Positions 47,916 through 56,872 of a stretch of 64,000 nt of DNA are shown in pieces; position 1 is the stretch's first letter; each line of letters starts with the position of its first letter. The notes beneath the pieces are model-generated. The model was not told the origin of the DNA. It did not search any database and saw only the letters and a program-made list of their open reading frames with translations. Source of the stretch: Rossellomorea aquimaris. Its GTDB lineage: Bacteria > Bacillota > Bacilli > Bacillales > Bacillaceae_B. The position numbers were made by a program, and so were the translations under genes. Where the stretch lies: assembly GCF_001877785.1 (NCBI RefSeq), contig NZ_MINN01000074.1:434001-498000 (forward strand), written 5' to 3'.

Positions 47916-47944
47916 TTGAACAGAATCTGTGAACGTGATATAAC
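47916..47944 (+). promoter_or_regulatory. SigA-type promoter of selC
   Basis: TTGAAC, 17-base spacer, TATAAC. The expected start would be about ten bases ahead of the tRNA-Sec 5' end. A CCTGCTA / TAGCAGG hairpin at 47880-47899 precedes it. Confidence 0.75.
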
Positions 47945-47960
47945 TAATTAAGAAAACTAC

Positions 47961-48057
47961 GGGGCTGATTGTTGAGCTGGTGCTTGCCTAGGTCTTCAAA
48001 ACCTCTTGGGAGGCGCGTGCCGTCTCCGCTGGGTTCGATTCCCAGGCAGTCCCGCCA
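47961..48057 (+). tRNA. selC: tRNA-Sec (anticodon UCA)
   Basis: A 97-base selenocysteine tRNA. Acceptor GGGGCTG pairs with CAGTCCC, discriminator G and encoded CCA end. The anticodon loop is CTTCAAA, giving UCA, closed by AGGT / ACCT. The long variable arm GGAGGC..GCCGTCTCC and T arm CTGGG-TTCGATT-CCCAG fit Sec architecture. A promoter sits immediately upstream. selB lies 7.7 kb to the left on the other strand. The eighth acceptor pair appears to be A-G, a point worth checking. Confidence 0.9.
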
Positions 48058-48112
48058 TTCTTCTCCATTAAAAAAGAAGCTTCAGGATGACCCCCTAAAA
48101 CTTCCTCGACTA

Positions 48113-49438
48113 TTATGTATGTATTTGTTCCCGCTTTTTCCTTCCTTGCTGTTTTACTGCATCGAATGTAATCGAAAACGTCGTCCCTTCTCCCTGTTCA
48201 CTCTGTACGTTGATATCTGCCGAATGGTCTCTCAAGATCCGCAGACAAATGGTAAGACCAAGACCGGTTCCTTTGGTTTTAGTCGTAAAGAAAGGTTCTC
48301 CGAGCTTATCCAAGACTTGTTTCTTCATGCCGACCCCTTCATCTTTAAAGCTGATTTCGACTTTATTGTAATCATTCAGTCCTGCATGGATCCTGATCCT
48401 TCCACCGTGCGGCATTGCCTCGATGGCGTTTTTCACCAGATTGATAAAAACCTGCTTCAGCTGATTTTCGTCTCCCCTGATAAATAATTCTCTCTGCTTA
48501 AAAGCAGTCTGTATTTCAATATTGTAAAGAATCGCATTCGTATTCAGAAGTTTTGCCACGTGATCCAGTGTTTCTACGATATTGATGCGTTTATAGGTCA
48601 CAGATTGAGGTTTTGCCAAGATCAATAACTCACTGAGTACAAGCTCGATTCTCTTAATTTCAGAAAACACTATTTCCAGGTATTCCTTAGTCTTAGAGTC
48701 GGCGTCATCTCTTAACAGTTGCAGAAAGCCATTAATGGAGGTCAACGGATTTCTCACTTCATGTGCAATACCCGCTGCCAGCTGTCCTGCTACAGATAAT
48801 TTCTGTGATTCGATTGCAAGTGTTTCATTCATTTCCAGTAACTCTTCTTCATTATGTATTCGTTCTGTAATATCCGATATCGTCCCTACTGTACCTGCGA
48901 GTTTTCCGTAATCATCGTAATTCAGTTTGATATTCACTTCACCCCACCGATACTGTCCATCCCTCATTTGAAAAGAAAAATCGATTTTTGTCTTCTCCTT
49001 TTTCTCACTTATACTCCTTCTGAGCAACCGCAGAAATTCGTGGCGTTCATTAAGTGAAATGAAGTGCAGTGCATTTCTATGCAGGCTTTCTTTCAGGCTG
49101 AAACCCGTGAAGTCTTCCCAGGATTGATTCAAAAATTGAAATTCCCCCTTGGAATTCGTATGGAAGACAACCTCAGAGATGTTCTGCAGGACCAGCTGCA
49201 GCTCTTCATTCAGCCTTTTTATTTTCTCTTCGCTCTTACTGAGTGCCGAGACAGTTTCATTGCTGTCATCGTAGTTTTTTCCAGTATAATATCCAATGAA
49301 CAAGATGAGAGTGGTAAAAAGCAAGTCAATTTGCAGATTGAAGGAGTAGTGAAGAACAAAATAGTAAATGAAATCCCAGATAATGATCAATAGAGCACCT
49401 GCGGCAATAAACAAGATTCTGCCCTTATATTTCGTCAT
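48113..49438 (-). CDS. PAS-domain sensor histidine kinase
   Basis: About 441 residues. Two N-terminal membrane helices (residues 8-55), a PAS domain (about 80-195; NISEVVFHTNSKGEFQFLN, then a GTVGTISDITER closing strand) and a kinase core: HisKA AAGIAHEVRNPLTSING, N box LVKNAIEAM, G1 DEGVGM, G2 TKTKGTGLGL. No cognate response regulator is beside it, so it resembles the orphan phosphorelay kinases (KinA-E) of bacilli. ATG 49438 (MTKYKGR) with GGGGAAG is preferred to the longer frame at 49459. Confidence 0.83.
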   Translation of the reverse strand: MTKYKGRILFIAAGALLIIIWDFIYYFVLHYSFNLQIDLLFTTLILFIGYYTGKNYDDSNETVSALSKSEEKIKRLNEELQLVLQNISEVVFHTNSKGEFQFLNQSWEDFTGFSLKESLHRNALHFISLNERHEFLRLLRRSISEKKEKTKIDFSFQMRDGQYRWGEVNIKLNYDDYGKLAGTVGTISDITERIHNEEELLEMNETLAIESQKLSVAGQLAAGIAHEVRNPLTSINGFLQLLRDDADSKTKEYLEIVFSEIKRIELVLSELLILAKPQSVTYKRINIVETLDHVAKLLNTNAILYNIEIQTAFKQRELFIRGDENQLKQVFINLVKNAIEAMPHGGRIRIHAGLNDYNKVEISFKDEGVGMKKQVLDKLGEPFFTTKTKGTGLGLTICLRILRDHSADINVQSEQGEGTTFSITFDAVKQQGRKKREQIHT

Positions 49439-49653
49439 GTGACTTCCCCGTCCTTCCAAAACAGCTTGAAATAGATGATTATCGAAAAAGAATGAATTTT
49501 CACGATATTTGTTATTTATTAGTATATCATTTCTTATTAAGAACAGTATAGATATCTTTTAGATTTATTATGATATTCTTGTCACGGCGATTTACGTTGT
49601 CTATAATGAAATACGATACATATTCGTTTATCGAAATACTTTGAGGTGATAGC

Positions 49654-50082
49654 ATGCAGCTAGACGGATGGTTTTTATATTTTATCCTTTTTTGGGTTGT
49701 TTTTTTAATGGCTTCCTTTGCGATCGGCGGCTTCTTTATGTTCCGGAAATTTTTGAAAAGGTTTCCGAAAGAAGATGGGAAATCCGATATGGACTGGGAA
49801 GAGTATTATGTAAATGAAACGCTTCATCTTTGGCATGATCAAGAAAAGAGAATGCTGAATGAATTAGTCACTCCCGTTCCAGAGTTATTCAGGGATGTGG
49901 CAAAGCAAAAAATAGCCGGGAAAATCGGGGAATTGGCACTGAAAGAGAAAGCTCCTTCCATTTCCAAGGAGTTGGTAATAAGAGGTTATATTATGGCCAC
50001 CCCCAAGCGGGACCATAAATTCCTCCGCAAAAAGCTGGATGAAATGAATATTGATGCGGCTCCATATGAACACTTATTCTAA
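49654..50082 (+). CDS. DUF2621 family membrane protein
   Basis: A 142-residue protein with one N-terminal membrane helix and a charged cytosolic tail (DWEEYYVNETLHLWHD..., RKKLDEMNID). This is the DUF2621 family of Bacillaceae near ccd genes. Function unknown. AGGTG-type RBS. It is followed by a 36-codon open frame without a good start and then a bidirectional terminator. Confidence 0.72.
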   Translation: MQLDGWFLYFILFWVVFLMASFAIGGFFMFRKFLKRFPKEDGKSDMDWEEYYVNETLHLWHDQEKRMLNELVTPVPELFRDVAKQKIAGKIGELALKEKAPSISKELVIRGYIMATPKRDHKFLRKKLDEMNIDAAPYEHLF

Positions 50083-50191
50083 AGGAGAAAAGGGTTGAAA
50101 ATATAGGATCTATCCTCGTAATCCCGGTTATTCTATACATTATCTTTACAGCAGCTGCAGCATTTCTTTTCATGAAATGGAAAAAGACTAA

Positions 50192-50226
50192 AAAAAGGTA
50201 GACGATTCACATCGTTTACCTTTTTT
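50192..50226. terminator. Bidirectional terminator
   Basis: AAAAAGGTAGACGAT / ATCGTTTACCTTTTT stem between the DUF2621 and M50-like genes. Confidence 0.8.
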
Positions 50227-50239
50227 GATTACTTTTGGT

Positions 50240-50722
50240 TCAATCTATCGGATCTTCTGCCTTTCCATATTTGATTACATCATAAATGGCTTGTCCATCA
50301 CTTGGCTTTCCTTCACCGTTTCGATATGGAAAAAGTGAAAAAAAGATAAAATAGACCGAGAAATAAACAAATTGATAGAAAAAGATATGAACAGGAAATA
50401 CGCCCTGGTAGATCAAAAAATTCATCAGTAATATCACGATCAGATTAAACAGGCTGCCAGATAAATAGATCAGAACATGTGACCATACTGTATTATATTT
50501 CAACTCTGTATATTGGCACCATCCCTCCATGAAATACATCCTGTTTACTTCAAGGGGTCCTATATTAAATAACTTCTTTCCGGTTCCAATTGCAAATTTT
50601 ATCTTTGCGCCAAATATCCTGGCCACCAGTACATGCCCTGCTTCGTGAACAATTGTCACAAGAGGAAGCGTTAAGAAAAATGCCAGAAAAAACGTCCAGA
50701 TATCATGGAGAGTGAACAACAT
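50240..50722 (-). CDS. M50-like membrane metalloprotease family protein
   Basis: A 160-residue membrane protein with the zinc motif HEAGH near residue 25, in a membrane helix, as in site-2 proteases. The second region LFPYRNGEGKPSDG near 133 resembles the (N/P)xxPxDG ligand segment. About four hydrophobic helices. It lacks PDZ or CBS domains, so it is a minimal member; substrate unknown. Good AAAGGGG RBS. Confidence 0.7.
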   Translation of the reverse strand: MLFTLHDIWTFFLAFFLTLPLVTIVHEAGHVLVARIFGAKIKFAIGTGKKLFNIGPLEVNRMYFMEGWCQYTELKYNTVWSHVLIYLSGSLFNLIVILLMNFLIYQGVFPVHIFFYQFVYFSVYFIFFSLFPYRNGEGKPSDGQAIYDVIKYGKAEDPID

Positions 50723-50912
50723 GAAAACCCCTTTATAATATATTTGTTTCTCTCCGTGTTTCCCCTGACAAAAATTCGATACTCACATTTTGGTTATTTG
50801 TAAGAAAATCGTAACATCATACTTGTTTATTTGGATTTTAAGTATAAGACAACTTCATTCAAAGAAATACAAAAAGCGGAACAACATGATCAACATCTGT
50901 CCCGCTTCTGAT

Positions 50913-51392
50913 TTAAATTGAATTTGTGGTTAAGTCACTGTTTTCTTGATGTAATCTGCGATATTGAATATACATGGCGATGCGCCAAGGTACAATCATC
51001 CCAAACGCAAGGATCCAGAACATCCCGCTAAGTGCACCGTAATCAATTGAAGCACTCAGTATGGATTTGGCAACAATCCTGACAATCAAAAGCCCGATCA
51101 GGATAAATGCAAATGCTTTAGATCGTTTTAAGTAAATATCATGATCCCTTACTTCGAATTTGGACGTTTTAATGAGTAAAATGGAAAACAACATTCCTAC
51201 AGTAAGTGCTTCCAACAGTTCGCCCAGTGTTACCCTGAAAAAAGGAAAAATGAACATTAAAGCTCCAGTACTCATAAATATTGGAGGTAAAATGATTTTC
51301 TTTCCGCTTACCGGCTTTTTCTGCGCCTTCATTCTGATAAACAATACAAAAAACCCCATACATATTGCTACAATGGATGAAGCAATCATCAT
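50913..51392 (-). CDS. ccdC: CcdC family protein
   Basis: A 159-residue membrane protein with four or five helices (SIVAICMGFFVLF, GALMFIFPFF, FAFILIGLLIV). Its place beside the CheY-like and CcdA genes matches B. subtilis YneJ/CcdC, which belongs to the cytochrome c biogenesis cluster though its role is not defined. RBS AGGATGAT-like. Downstream in the same direction as ccdA and the response regulator. Confidence 0.75.
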   Translation of the reverse strand: MMIASSIVAICMGFFVLFIRMKAQKKPVSGKKIILPPIFMSTGALMFIFPFFRVTLGELLEALTVGMLFSILLIKTSKFEVRDHDIYLKRSKAFAFILIGLLIVRIVAKSILSASIDYGALSGMFWILAFGMIVPWRIAMYIQYRRLHQENSDLTTNSI

Positions 51393-51473
51393 AAACGATC
51401 ATCCTTTAACTCTCTACTTATTTTCAATACTATTATAGCCTATTTCATCAGAAAACGAAAACTGGCAAAAAAA

Positions 51474-51494
51474 GAGGCGGCAGGCAGCCACCTC
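51474..51494 (-). terminator. Rho-independent terminator
   Basis: GAGGTGGC / GCCGCCTC stem then TTTTTTT on the minus strand, after the CheY-like gene. Confidence 0.8.
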
Positions 51495-51497
51495 AGT

Positions 51498-51860
51498 TCA
51501 TGAACCCAATACCCTCTTAATTGCATCGACGACCCGGACCTCATCAAATGGTTTAACGATGAAGTCCTTGGCGCCGCTCTCAATCGCCTCTACTACGATT
51601 CTCTGCTGTCCCATGGCCGAGCACATGATTACTTTCGCTTTTGGATACTGGGAAAGAATGGCCTTCACGGCTTCCATGCCGTCCATTACAGGCATCGTAA
51701 TATCCATCGTGACCAGATCAGGATGAAGATCGGCATACATTTTTACGGCCTCTGCTCCATTTTCCGCTTCGCCTACTACAGTGTGACCGCTGGATGTCAG
51801 CATATTACCAAGTGTCATTCTCATAAACTTCGCATCATCCACTACAAGTATTGTTGCCAC
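51498..51860 (-). CDS. Single-domain CheY-like response regulator (YneI-type)
   Basis: A 120-residue receiver domain only: acidic pair VVDDAKFMR near 6-12, phospho-acceptor Asp in LVTMDITMP near 52, Thr/Ser in MCSAMG near 82 and Lys in IVKPFDE near 104. No output domain. GTG 51860 after AAGGAGG gives the family length; the frame opens 45 bases earlier. Lies between ccdA and ccdC like B. subtilis YneI (CcdB). Partner kinase unknown. Confidence 0.87.
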   Translation of the reverse strand: MATILVVDDAKFMRMTLGNMLTSSGHTVVGEAENGAEAVKMYADLHPDLVTMDITMPVMDGMEAVKAILSQYPKAKVIMCSAMGQQRIVVEAIESGAKDFIVKPFDEVRVVDAIKRVLGS

Positions 51861-51991
51861 AGGTGTTCCTCCTTGAAAAAGCTTTCGCTGCATCCATTTT
51901 ATCATACTTTAGTCCTATTTATATTCTAATTATAACATTTATTGTAAAATTATTTCAATTCATAGTATTCTCTGTACTGTTTGCTATAATT

Positions 51992-52699
51992 TTAGAATCC
52001 TTGGAATCCCCCGAAGATAGAAGTGAAATAGGAAAGGATGACGGTCATCCAGTCAAAGAAGAGCATAATCCCGACAATAATCATGATATATCCGCCTGCT
52101 TTAACGATCTTTGCACTGTTTTTCCTGATCCACTGCATTTTCCCGATGAAAAACGACAGAATGAAGAACGGGATGGCAAACCCAAGAACATAGGCGGTCA
52201 TATATAATACACCCGACCCCGGATTTGTGGCTGCAAGCGCAAGTACCGAAGCAAGGATCGGACCGGTGCACGGGGTCCAACCTGCAGCAAATGCCATTCC
52301 GATCAAGATGGAACCGATGAATCCAGAGGGTTTGTTCTTAAATTCAATACGACGTTCTTTCATCAGCATTTCGGGAGTGAAAATCCCTATCACAACCAAT
52401 CCGAATATGACAATAAAGATCGCACCAAGCTGACGGATTAAATCCTTATAATCAAGAAAGAACTCCCCGATGAACGAAGTACCAAATCCGATCGCAATGA
52501 AGATGGCCGAAAATCCCAAGAGGAAAAAAAAGGTATGTAAAAGACTCCTTCTTTGCAGCATGGCATTATCCGTTTTCAGTTCACTGACACTCATCCCCGT
52601 TATATATGATAAGAAAGCAGGGTATAAAGGAAGGCAGCATGGAGAAATAAAACTTAGAAAACCCGCTCCAAAAGCAAGAAATAAATTAATATCTGCCAT
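51992..52699 (-). CDS. ccdA: Cytochrome c biogenesis protein CcdA
   Basis: Membrane thiol-disulfide carrier that passes reductant outward for cytochrome c maturation and sporulation. 235 residues with six helices. The active cysteines are in [12 protein letters not shown] near 20 and [11 protein letters not shown] near 141. ATG 52699 (MADINLF) with AGGAGTTG is chosen; the longer frame begins 48 bases upstream. Heads the ccdA-yneI-yneJ row. Confidence 0.9.
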   Translation of the reverse strand: MADINLFLAFGAGFLSFISPCCLPLYPAFLSYITGMSVSELKTDNAMLQRRSLLHTFFFLLGFSAIFIAIGFGTSFIGEFFLDYKDLIRQLGAIFIVIFGLVVIGIFTPEMLMKERRIEFKNKPSGFIGSILIGMAFAAGWTPCTGPILASVLALAATNPGSGVLYMTAYVLGFAIPFFILSFFIGKMQWIRKNSAKIVKAGGYIMIIVGIMLFFDWMTVILSYFTSIFGGFQGF

Positions 52700-52857
52700 A
52701 ATTTCAACTCCTGTTAAATGTTTATTATTATCTATTCTATCAGACATTTGCAGATACTATGAGAATCTATTGTGTGAACGATTTGTGACCATTCATTTAC
52801 AATGCGATTTGAATCATTCCAATCTTGTTTCAATGCCTTTAAAAATGTATTTTTGTT

Positions 52858-52886
52858 TTGAAAATCGCTCCTGTTTTCGTTATACT
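52858..52886 (+). promoter_or_regulatory. SigA-type promoter of the Spo0E-like gene
   Basis: TTGAAA, 17-base spacer, TATACT, 70 bases upstream of the GTG start. Confidence 0.65.
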
Positions 52887-52956
52887 TATAAAAAGTTACA
52901 GTTATTACTAGTTTTGTATTCCTTCTGTAAGGAACTACAAAAGAAAGGAAACAGCC

Positions 52957-53133
52957 GTGTCTAAACAAGAGCTTCTGGACCGCATTGAAAAAAAACGTGC
53001 TCAATTGATTGATATCGTCGCCAAAAATGGTTTAACTTCACCGCAAGCCATTCAATATAGTCAAGAATTGGATTTATTACTGAACAGTTATAATTCGAAC
53101 TACATAAAAAATTTTACGTCCCAAGTAAGCTGA
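52957..53133 (+). CDS. Spo0E-family aspartyl-phosphate phosphatase
   Basis: A 58-residue protein found by reading the sequence. It begins MSKQELLDRIEKKRAQLIDI (GTG start after AAAGGAAA) and contains SQELDLLLNSY near 35-45, the Spo0E signature SQELD. Spo0E-type phosphatases dephosphorylate Spo0A~P and restrain sporulation. Its own promoter and terminator flank it. The exact target (Spo0A or another regulator) is by family. Confidence 0.88.
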   Translation: MSKQELLDRIEKKRAQLIDIVAKNGLTSPQAIQYSQELDLLLNSYNSNYIKNFTSQVS

Positions 53134-53151
53134 TATCACGCCGACATAAAG

Positions 53152-53178
53152 AAAGCAGACCGTTTAACGGTCTGCTTT
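53152..53178. terminator. Bidirectional terminator
   Basis: AAAGCAGACCGT / CGGTCTGCTTT stem with T-run between the Spo0E-like gene and the ABC transporter. Confidence 0.85.
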
Positions 53179-53205
53179 TTTGATGATCCGCCTTCTCTTC
53201 ATCGT

Positions 53206-55026
53206 TTACATTACACCTTTTGAAACCGCATCCTCCATGCCTTCGACAAGTCCGTTTTGCAATAAGAACATCTTATGATAAATTCCTCTTTTCAATAGCA
53301 GTTCCTGATGTGTACCTTTTTCCGCTATCTCACCCTTGTGCAATACCAGAATGAGATCTGCATCTTGAATGGTCGATAACCGGTGAGCGATCGCGATGGT
53401 GGTCCTGCCTTTTCTCATTTTTGATAAAGCTGTCTGAATCGATTCTTCCGTCTCTGTATCGATATTCGCTGTTGCTTCATCAAGGATTAGTATTTTTGGT
53501 TTGGCTGCAATCGTCCGGGCGAAAGCAATCAGCTGACGCTGCCCGCTTGACAAGGTCGCCCCCCTTTCAACCACTTTACTTGAATAACCATCTTCCAGTT
53601 GTTCAATAAATCCGTTTGCCTGAACAAACCTTGCTGCTTCCATGATTTCATCATCGCTCATATTATGATTATGAAGTTTAATATTATCCTTGATTGTTCC
53701 GTAAAATAGGAATGGATCCTGAAGGACCAGCCCCATCTTTGTTCTCATTTCACCCAGGGGATAGGATTTAAGGGATTTTCCATCTATCAATATCTCCCCT
53801 GTTGAGTAATCATAGAATCTCATCAATAGGTTGATAATCGAACTCTTGCCGCTTCCTGTGTGCCCCACAAGCGCTACAGTTTCTCCCGGCCTGGCCGTAA
53901 ACGAAATATTTTTCAGTACATCTTTATGACCGTCATAGGAGAAAGTAACATCCTTAAATGTAATTTCTCCTTTATTAATCTTTCGGTACCCTTCATTACT
54001 CTCAGTTTGACCCGGGGATACCTCCTTTTCATCTAATAATGCAAATACCCTGGATGATGCAACGATTGCCTGCTGAAACATCGATAGCCGCATCATGATT
54101 TGATTGACTGGTTCAAAAAAACGGTCCAGATAATTCACGAAAGCATAAAGGACGCCTATTTCAATCGGCTGACTGAATGAAGTGACGCCAAAAAAACTCA
54201 AAACGACAATCAAAGCCGCCGCATAAACCAAATCAATTGCCGGTCTCAACAGCAGGCCATCCACCTTAATATTTTTCATTCCTGCCAAGAAATGCTTCTC
54301 ATTGATTTCTTCAAACTCTTCCTGCATTCTCTGCTCCTGCCTGAACACTTGAATGATTGACATTCCTTGAAGTGATTCACTCAATTTAGCATTCAATTGA
54401 CTAAGTCTTTCCCTCATATCCTGATAAAATACAGAGCTGTATTTACGATAGAGAACCATGATATAAAGAATGAGAGGCAAAATGAACAAACAAAAAAGGG
54501 CAAGCTTTGAATCAAGGGCAAACATGGCGATAAATATACCCGTCAGTAAAAATGATCCCTGGATAAAGGAGACCATGACGCTCACGAACATATCCTTGAT
54601 CGCTTCAGTATCATTGGTCACCCGCGATACGATGCTGCCGGCAGGGGTCTTATCAAAATACTTCATCCCAAGGCTTTGTACCTTTGAAAAAACATCCACC
54701 CTGAGCTGCTGGATGATCTTCAATGCAATTTCCTGAAACTTCAATAATTGAAAATAAGAAATCAATACATTTCCGATTTGGATACATAGATAGGCCGTTC
54801 CCAGAGCAGCAAGCGGACCGTAGGGAAAATCCCTTGGCGTCAAGTAATCATCTATGAAGACTTTAATGATGATCGGCCCTAGTACATCCCCGATCGTCGT
54901 TAATAATAACAGTAAAAAAGCTAAAATGATTTTCTTTTTATGAGGTTTTGCATATCCCATTAATCGAAAGAAAATTTTCCGCTGTCCGGCTGTCGTCATG
55001 GTTGTATCTTTTCCCATTCCCTTCAC
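53206..55026 (-). CDS. ABC exporter subunit, YheH/LmrD-like, canonical site
   Basis: 606 residues: six-helix exporter domain then ATPase. Walker A VGHTGSGKSS near 388, signature LSSGQRQL near 494, Walker B LILDEATANID with catalytic Glu near 518 and H-loop IAHRLST. The paired subunit upstream has Asp in place of this Glu, so this one supplies the active site of a heterodimer. GTG start overlaps the upstream gene by four bases (GTGA). Multidrug export is inferred from YheI/YheH (BmrCD) and LmrCD. Confidence 0.88.
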   Translation of the reverse strand: MKGMGKDTTMTTAGQRKIFFRLMGYAKPHKKKIILAFLLLLLTTIGDVLGPIIIKVFIDDYLTPRDFPYGPLAALGTAYLCIQIGNVLISYFQLLKFQEIALKIIQQLRVDVFSKVQSLGMKYFDKTPAGSIVSRVTNDTEAIKDMFVSVMVSFIQGSFLLTGIFIAMFALDSKLALFCLFILPLILYIMVLYRKYSSVFYQDMRERLSQLNAKLSESLQGMSIIQVFRQEQRMQEEFEEINEKHFLAGMKNIKVDGLLLRPAIDLVYAAALIVVLSFFGVTSFSQPIEIGVLYAFVNYLDRFFEPVNQIMMRLSMFQQAIVASSRVFALLDEKEVSPGQTESNEGYRKINKGEITFKDVTFSYDGHKDVLKNISFTARPGETVALVGHTGSGKSSIINLLMRFYDYSTGEILIDGKSLKSYPLGEMRTKMGLVLQDPFLFYGTIKDNIKLHNHNMSDDEIMEAARFVQANGFIEQLEDGYSSKVVERGATLSSGQRQLIAFARTIAAKPKILILDEATANIDTETEESIQTALSKMRKGRTTIAIAHRLSTIQDADLILVLHKGEIAEKGTHQELLLKRGIYHKMFLLQNGLVEGMEDAVSKGVM

Positions 55027-56771
55027 CCCCCGTGCTCCACTAGTTCTTCTAACTGCTGCCTGAAATACATTTCCCTGTATATTCCTTTATGGACCATCAG
55101 TTCAGCATGTGTGCCCCGTTCCACGATCTTTCCTTCATCAAGTACAATGATGAGGTCGGCATGCTGGATTGCACTCAGCCTGTGGGCTGTAATGATGGTT
55201 GTCTTTCCGTTTCTATTTTCTCTTAATGAAGATAAAATGGCTTCCTCAGTCTTCGCATCCACCGCAGACAGCGAATCATCAAGAAGAAGTACTTCCGGAT
55301 CCATCAAGAGGGCCCTGGCAATTGAAATTCGTTGTTTCTGCCCTCCTGACAAAGATACGCCCCTTTCTCCCACTATCGTTTCATATCCATTAGTGAATTC
55401 TTTAATATCTTCGTGGATTTGTGCCAGTCTTGCAGCTTCCTCCACCCGGCTGCGGTCAATCTGCGGATTCGTGAATGCAATATTGTCAAAAATGGTTGAA
55501 GAGAACAAGAAATGATCTTGCGGCACGTATCCGAAAGCTTCACGCAATGCAGAAAGTTTATACTTCTTCAGCGAATGGCCTGCCATCAGAATTTCTCCTT
55601 CATACCCTTCAAATTCCCTTAAAAGGAGGCGGAGCACAGTGGTTTTCCCCGAACCGGTTTTACCGACTACCCCAACCGTACTGCCCTTTTCAATCGTTGT
55701 ATGAAAATTTTCCAAAGAACTTTTTTCTTGATCAGGGTAGTTAAACGAATCCACTTTGTATTCGATATCCCCTGCAGGACTTATCTGTAGGGCGTCCTTT
55801 TCCTCTTTGATTTCTATCTCTTCACTTAGCAGGGCGGCTACACGATCGTAGGAAGCCCTGCCCCGTTCAACAATATTAAAGAGCCAGCCGAAAGCAAGCA
55901 TCGGCCATATCAATAAGCCCAGGTAGGTTGTAAAAGAAATCAATTCTCCGATCGTTAATTCCCCATTGACAACCAGCCGTGAGCCAAAAAGGATGGATAA
56001 GAAAAAGGATATGCCCACGATGATGGAGATGGTAGGATCGAATAATGAGTCCACTTTTGCCACCGCAATATTTTTCTCAACAACATCATTTGACTGTTTT
56101 CTGAATGATTCTATATCTTCTTGTTCCTGCCCGAACGTTTTCAGTACCTTTATACCTGACACACTCTCCTGGGTTTTATCATTAAGGCTTGAAAATGCCT
56201 CTTGAGCCTTGTGAAAACGTTTATGAAGAAGAGTACCGTAATAATTGGTCAAGAGTGCCATCAAAGGCATTGGAATAAGCGCAATCAACGTTAGCTTCCA
56301 GCTGATTGTAAAAGCCATGGCGATTATCACAAATCCACCCGTCGCAAGGGAATCGACCAGCGTCAGGACACCTGAACCGGCCGTCTGCTGAATTGCCTGT
56401 AAATCATTGGTTGCATGGGCCATAAGATCCCCGACCCTCTTTTTTTGATAAAAAGATGGGGACATCTTAGTAAAATGCCGGTACAGCCGATTTCTGAGCA
56501 ATCTGGATAGTTTAGTTGCTGAACCAAAAATCATGATGCGCCATACGAACCTGAGCCCATACATGGATAATGCCGAACCCATTAGGATCATCATCCATTG
56601 TAACAGTTGATCGCCAGTCAGATTGTTGTTTTTCACACTGTCTACCACAATCCCGACAATTTTTGGGGGAATGAGCTGAAGAAAAGCAACAAACAAGAGG
56701 ATGATGACCCCCGTTAAATATGACTTCTTTTCTTGAATAAAGAACCATTTTAAATTCATAAAGACTCTCAT
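55023..56771 (-). CDS. ABC exporter subunit, YheI/LmrC-like, degenerate site
   Basis: 582 residues: six membrane helices and an ATPase. Walker A VGKTGSGKTT near 372, signature LSGGQKQR near 480, Walker B LLLDDSLSAVD near 501, where Asp replaces the usual catalytic Glu, as in BmrC-type partners. Pairs with the downstream subunit as a heterodimeric exporter. The start may be ATG 56771 or the internal MNLKWFF. Located between the ccd genes and the repeat/camS region, unlike in B. subtilis. Confidence 0.88.
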   Translation of the reverse strand: MRVFMNLKWFFIQEKKSYLTGVIILLFVAFLQLIPPKIVGIVVDSVKNNNLTGDQLLQWMMILMGSALSMYGLRFVWRIMIFGSATKLSRLLRNRLYRHFTKMSPSFYQKKRVGDLMAHATNDLQAIQQTAGSGVLTLVDSLATGGFVIIAMAFTISWKLTLIALIPMPLMALLTNYYGTLLHKRFHKAQEAFSSLNDKTQESVSGIKVLKTFGQEQEDIESFRKQSNDVVEKNIAVAKVDSLFDPTISIIVGISFFLSILFGSRLVVNGELTIGELISFTTYLGLLIWPMLAFGWLFNIVERGRASYDRVAALLSEEIEIKEEKDALQISPAGDIEYKVDSFNYPDQEKSSLENFHTTIEKGSTVGVVGKTGSGKTTVLRLLLREFEGYEGEILMAGHSLKKYKLSALREAFGYVPQDHFLFSSTIFDNIAFTNPQIDRSRVEEAARLAQIHEDIKEFTNGYETIVGERGVSLSGGQKQRISIARALLMDPEVLLLDDSLSAVDAKTEEAILSSLRENRNGKTTIITAHRLSAIQHADLIIVLDEGKIVERGTHAELMVHKGIYREMYFRQQLEELVEHGG

Positions 56772-56872
56772 GTGAAATCCTCCGATGGTAAAATAAACGA
56801 CTCTTTATTTTACCAAATTTTCTAATATTGAGAAATCTATTTTTCCTTGTCCACATAAAAAAAACAGGACTG

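Noticed and set aside
47969-48487. Plus-strand 172-codon ORF
   Set aside because: Runs through tRNA-Sec and antisense of the PAS kinase; Cys/Pro/Ser-rich composition typical of shadow frames.
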